A stretch of 7,235 nucleotides of DNA, from NCBI GenBank assembly GCA_900752815.1, contig CAADWS010000204.1, positions 1-7,235 of the forward strand. Direction: 5' to 3'. Positions 6,292 to 7,235 of the stretch are shown here, in pieces. Within the stretch, counting starts at the first letter, position 1; every line of letters starts with the position of its first letter. Below the pieces are notes generated by a model. It did not search any database. It worked only from the letters and a program-made list of their open reading frames with translations, and had not been told where the DNA came from. A program made the translations under genes and the position numbers. The stretch is from Bacteroidaceae bacterium. GTDB taxonomy: Bacteria > Bacteroidota > Bacteroidia > Bacteroidales > Bacteroidaceae.

Positions 6292-7235
6292 ATGAAAACA
6301 GACATAGAAATTGCCCGCAGCACCCGCCTGGAACGCATTGAACAGGTGGCCGAAAAGATGGGAATCCCAGCCGAAGAACTCGAACACTACGGAAAATATA
6401 TAGCCAAGGTGCCCCTCCATCTCATCGGGAAGCCCAAAGGCAAACTCATTCTCGTGACGGCCATCACCGCCACCAAGGCCGGTATCGGCAAAACAACCGT
6501 TTCCATCGGTCTGGCCCTGGGCCTCAACAAAATCGGCAAGAAGGCGGCTGTCGCACTGCGTGAACCCTCGCTCGGTCCCTGCTTCGGCATGAAGGGCGGT
6601 GCGGCAGGCGGCGGCTACGCACAAGTGCTGCCGATGGAGAAAATCAATCTCCACTTCACCGGCGACTTCCATGCCATCACCTCAGCACACAACATGATTG
6701 CGGCACTGCTCGACAATTATCTGTACCAGCACGCCAAGGACGGTTTCGGACTCAAGGAAGTGTTGTGGCGCCGCGTGCTCGATGTCAACGACCGCTCCCT
6801 GCGCTCCATCGTGACCGGTCTGGGCCCGTCGACCAACGGCCTGACCAGTCAGGCAGGATTCGACATCACGCCCGCTTCCGAGCTGATGGCCATCCTCTGC
6901 CTGGCCGCCGACGAAGCCGACCTGCGCCGCCGCATCGAAAACATCCTGCTGGGCTACACCTACGCCGGCGAACCTTTCACGGTGAAGGACCTCGGAGTGG
7001 CCGGCTCCATCATGGTGCTCCTCAAGGACGCCATTCAGCCCAACCTCGTGCAAACCACGGAAAATACACCGGCCTTCGTCCACGGCGGACCGTTTGCCAA
7101 CATCGCCCACGGCTGCAACTCGCAACTGGCCACCAAAATGGCACTGACCTACAGCGACTATACCATCACGGAAGCCGGTTTCGGCGCCGACCTCGGTGCA
7201 GAGAAGTTCTATAACATCCTCTGTCGGAAGAGCGG
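6292..7235 (+). CDS. fhs: Formate-tetrahydrofolate ligase, N-terminal part (runs off the window)
   Basis: The 314 complete codons seen are the N-terminal part (a little over half of a family length near 555) of the ATP-dependent cytoplasmic enzyme that joins formate to tetrahydrofolate, giving 10-formyl-tetrahydrofolate for purine and formyl-methionine synthesis. The protein begins [16 protein letters not shown]. The nucleotide-binding loop is at 59-69 ([11 protein letters not shown], where many relatives have TPTPAGEGKTT). It is followed by [24 protein letters not shown], then [16 protein letters not shown], an unmistakable family signature. Further on come [49 protein letters not shown] and [13 protein letters not shown]. 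The frame is intact to the edge. The ATG at 6292 matches the usual family N terminus and lies behind a good promoter. It is divergent from the MarC-family gene, with no functional link apparent. Confidence 0.97.
   Translation, partial: MKTDIEIARSTRLERIEQVAEKMGIPAEELEHYGKYIAKVPLHLIGKPKGKLILVTAITATKAGIGKTTVSIGLALGLNKIGKKAAVALREPSLGPCFGMKGGAAGGGYAQVLPMEKINLHFTGDFHAITSAHNMIAALLDNYLYQHAKDGFGLKEVLWRRVLDVNDRSLRSIVTGLGPSTNGLTSQAGFDITPASELMAILCLAADEADLRRRIENILLGYTYAGEPFTVKDLGVAGSIMVLLKDAIQPNLVQTTENTPAFVHGGPFANIAHGCNSQLATKMALTYSDYTITEAGFGADLGAEKFYNILCRKS

Overview
The window reads as chromosomal DNA of a member of the Bacteroidales (Bacteroides/Prevotella-like gut bacterium). The reasons are the Bacteroidetes-type promoter box TAnnTTTG in front of the last gene, the lack of Shine-Dalgarno sequences before the starts, a secreted GH31 enzyme with the alpha-xylosidase-like QDWRYW motif, a DUF3316-like secreted protein, and the form of the formate-tetrahydrofolate ligase P-loop. 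Species cannot be named. Base composition is uneven: the block from about 3460 to 5420 is clearly more GC-rich than the GH31 gene. No rRNA, tRNA, CRISPR array, insertion sequence or phage gene was seen.

Layout. (1) 1-68 may hold the last codons of an upstream gene. (2) 106-2481 encodes an exported GH31 alpha-glycosidase, probably working on xyloside- or glucoside-containing glycans. (3) 2482-2801 is a 320-base non-coding gap dominated by an unusual compound inverted repeat (2544-2639) built from 21-nt units; it probably ends GH31 transcription and may do more. (4) 2802-5416 is a three-gene same-strand run, likely an operon: a DedA/VTT inner-membrane protein, a secreted DUF3316-like protein whose TTG start touches the DedA stop codon in the same frame, and an S41 peptidase lipoprotein. 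(5) 5417-5586 lies between converging genes and carries a perfect 24-bp GC-rich hairpin. (6) 5587-6189 on the minus strand is a MarC-family membrane protein. (7) 6190-6291 is a compact divergent promoter region. (8) 6292 to the window end is the first 314 codons of formate-tetrahydrofolate ligase.

The genes do not form one obvious pathway. GH31 looks like glycan utilisation and may belong to a locus extending to the left. The DedA, DUF3316-like and S41 trio all act in the cell envelope. The ligase is one-carbon metabolism. The most distinctive feature is the compound inverted repeat, followed by the abutting stop/TTG start between the DedA gene and its neighbour.
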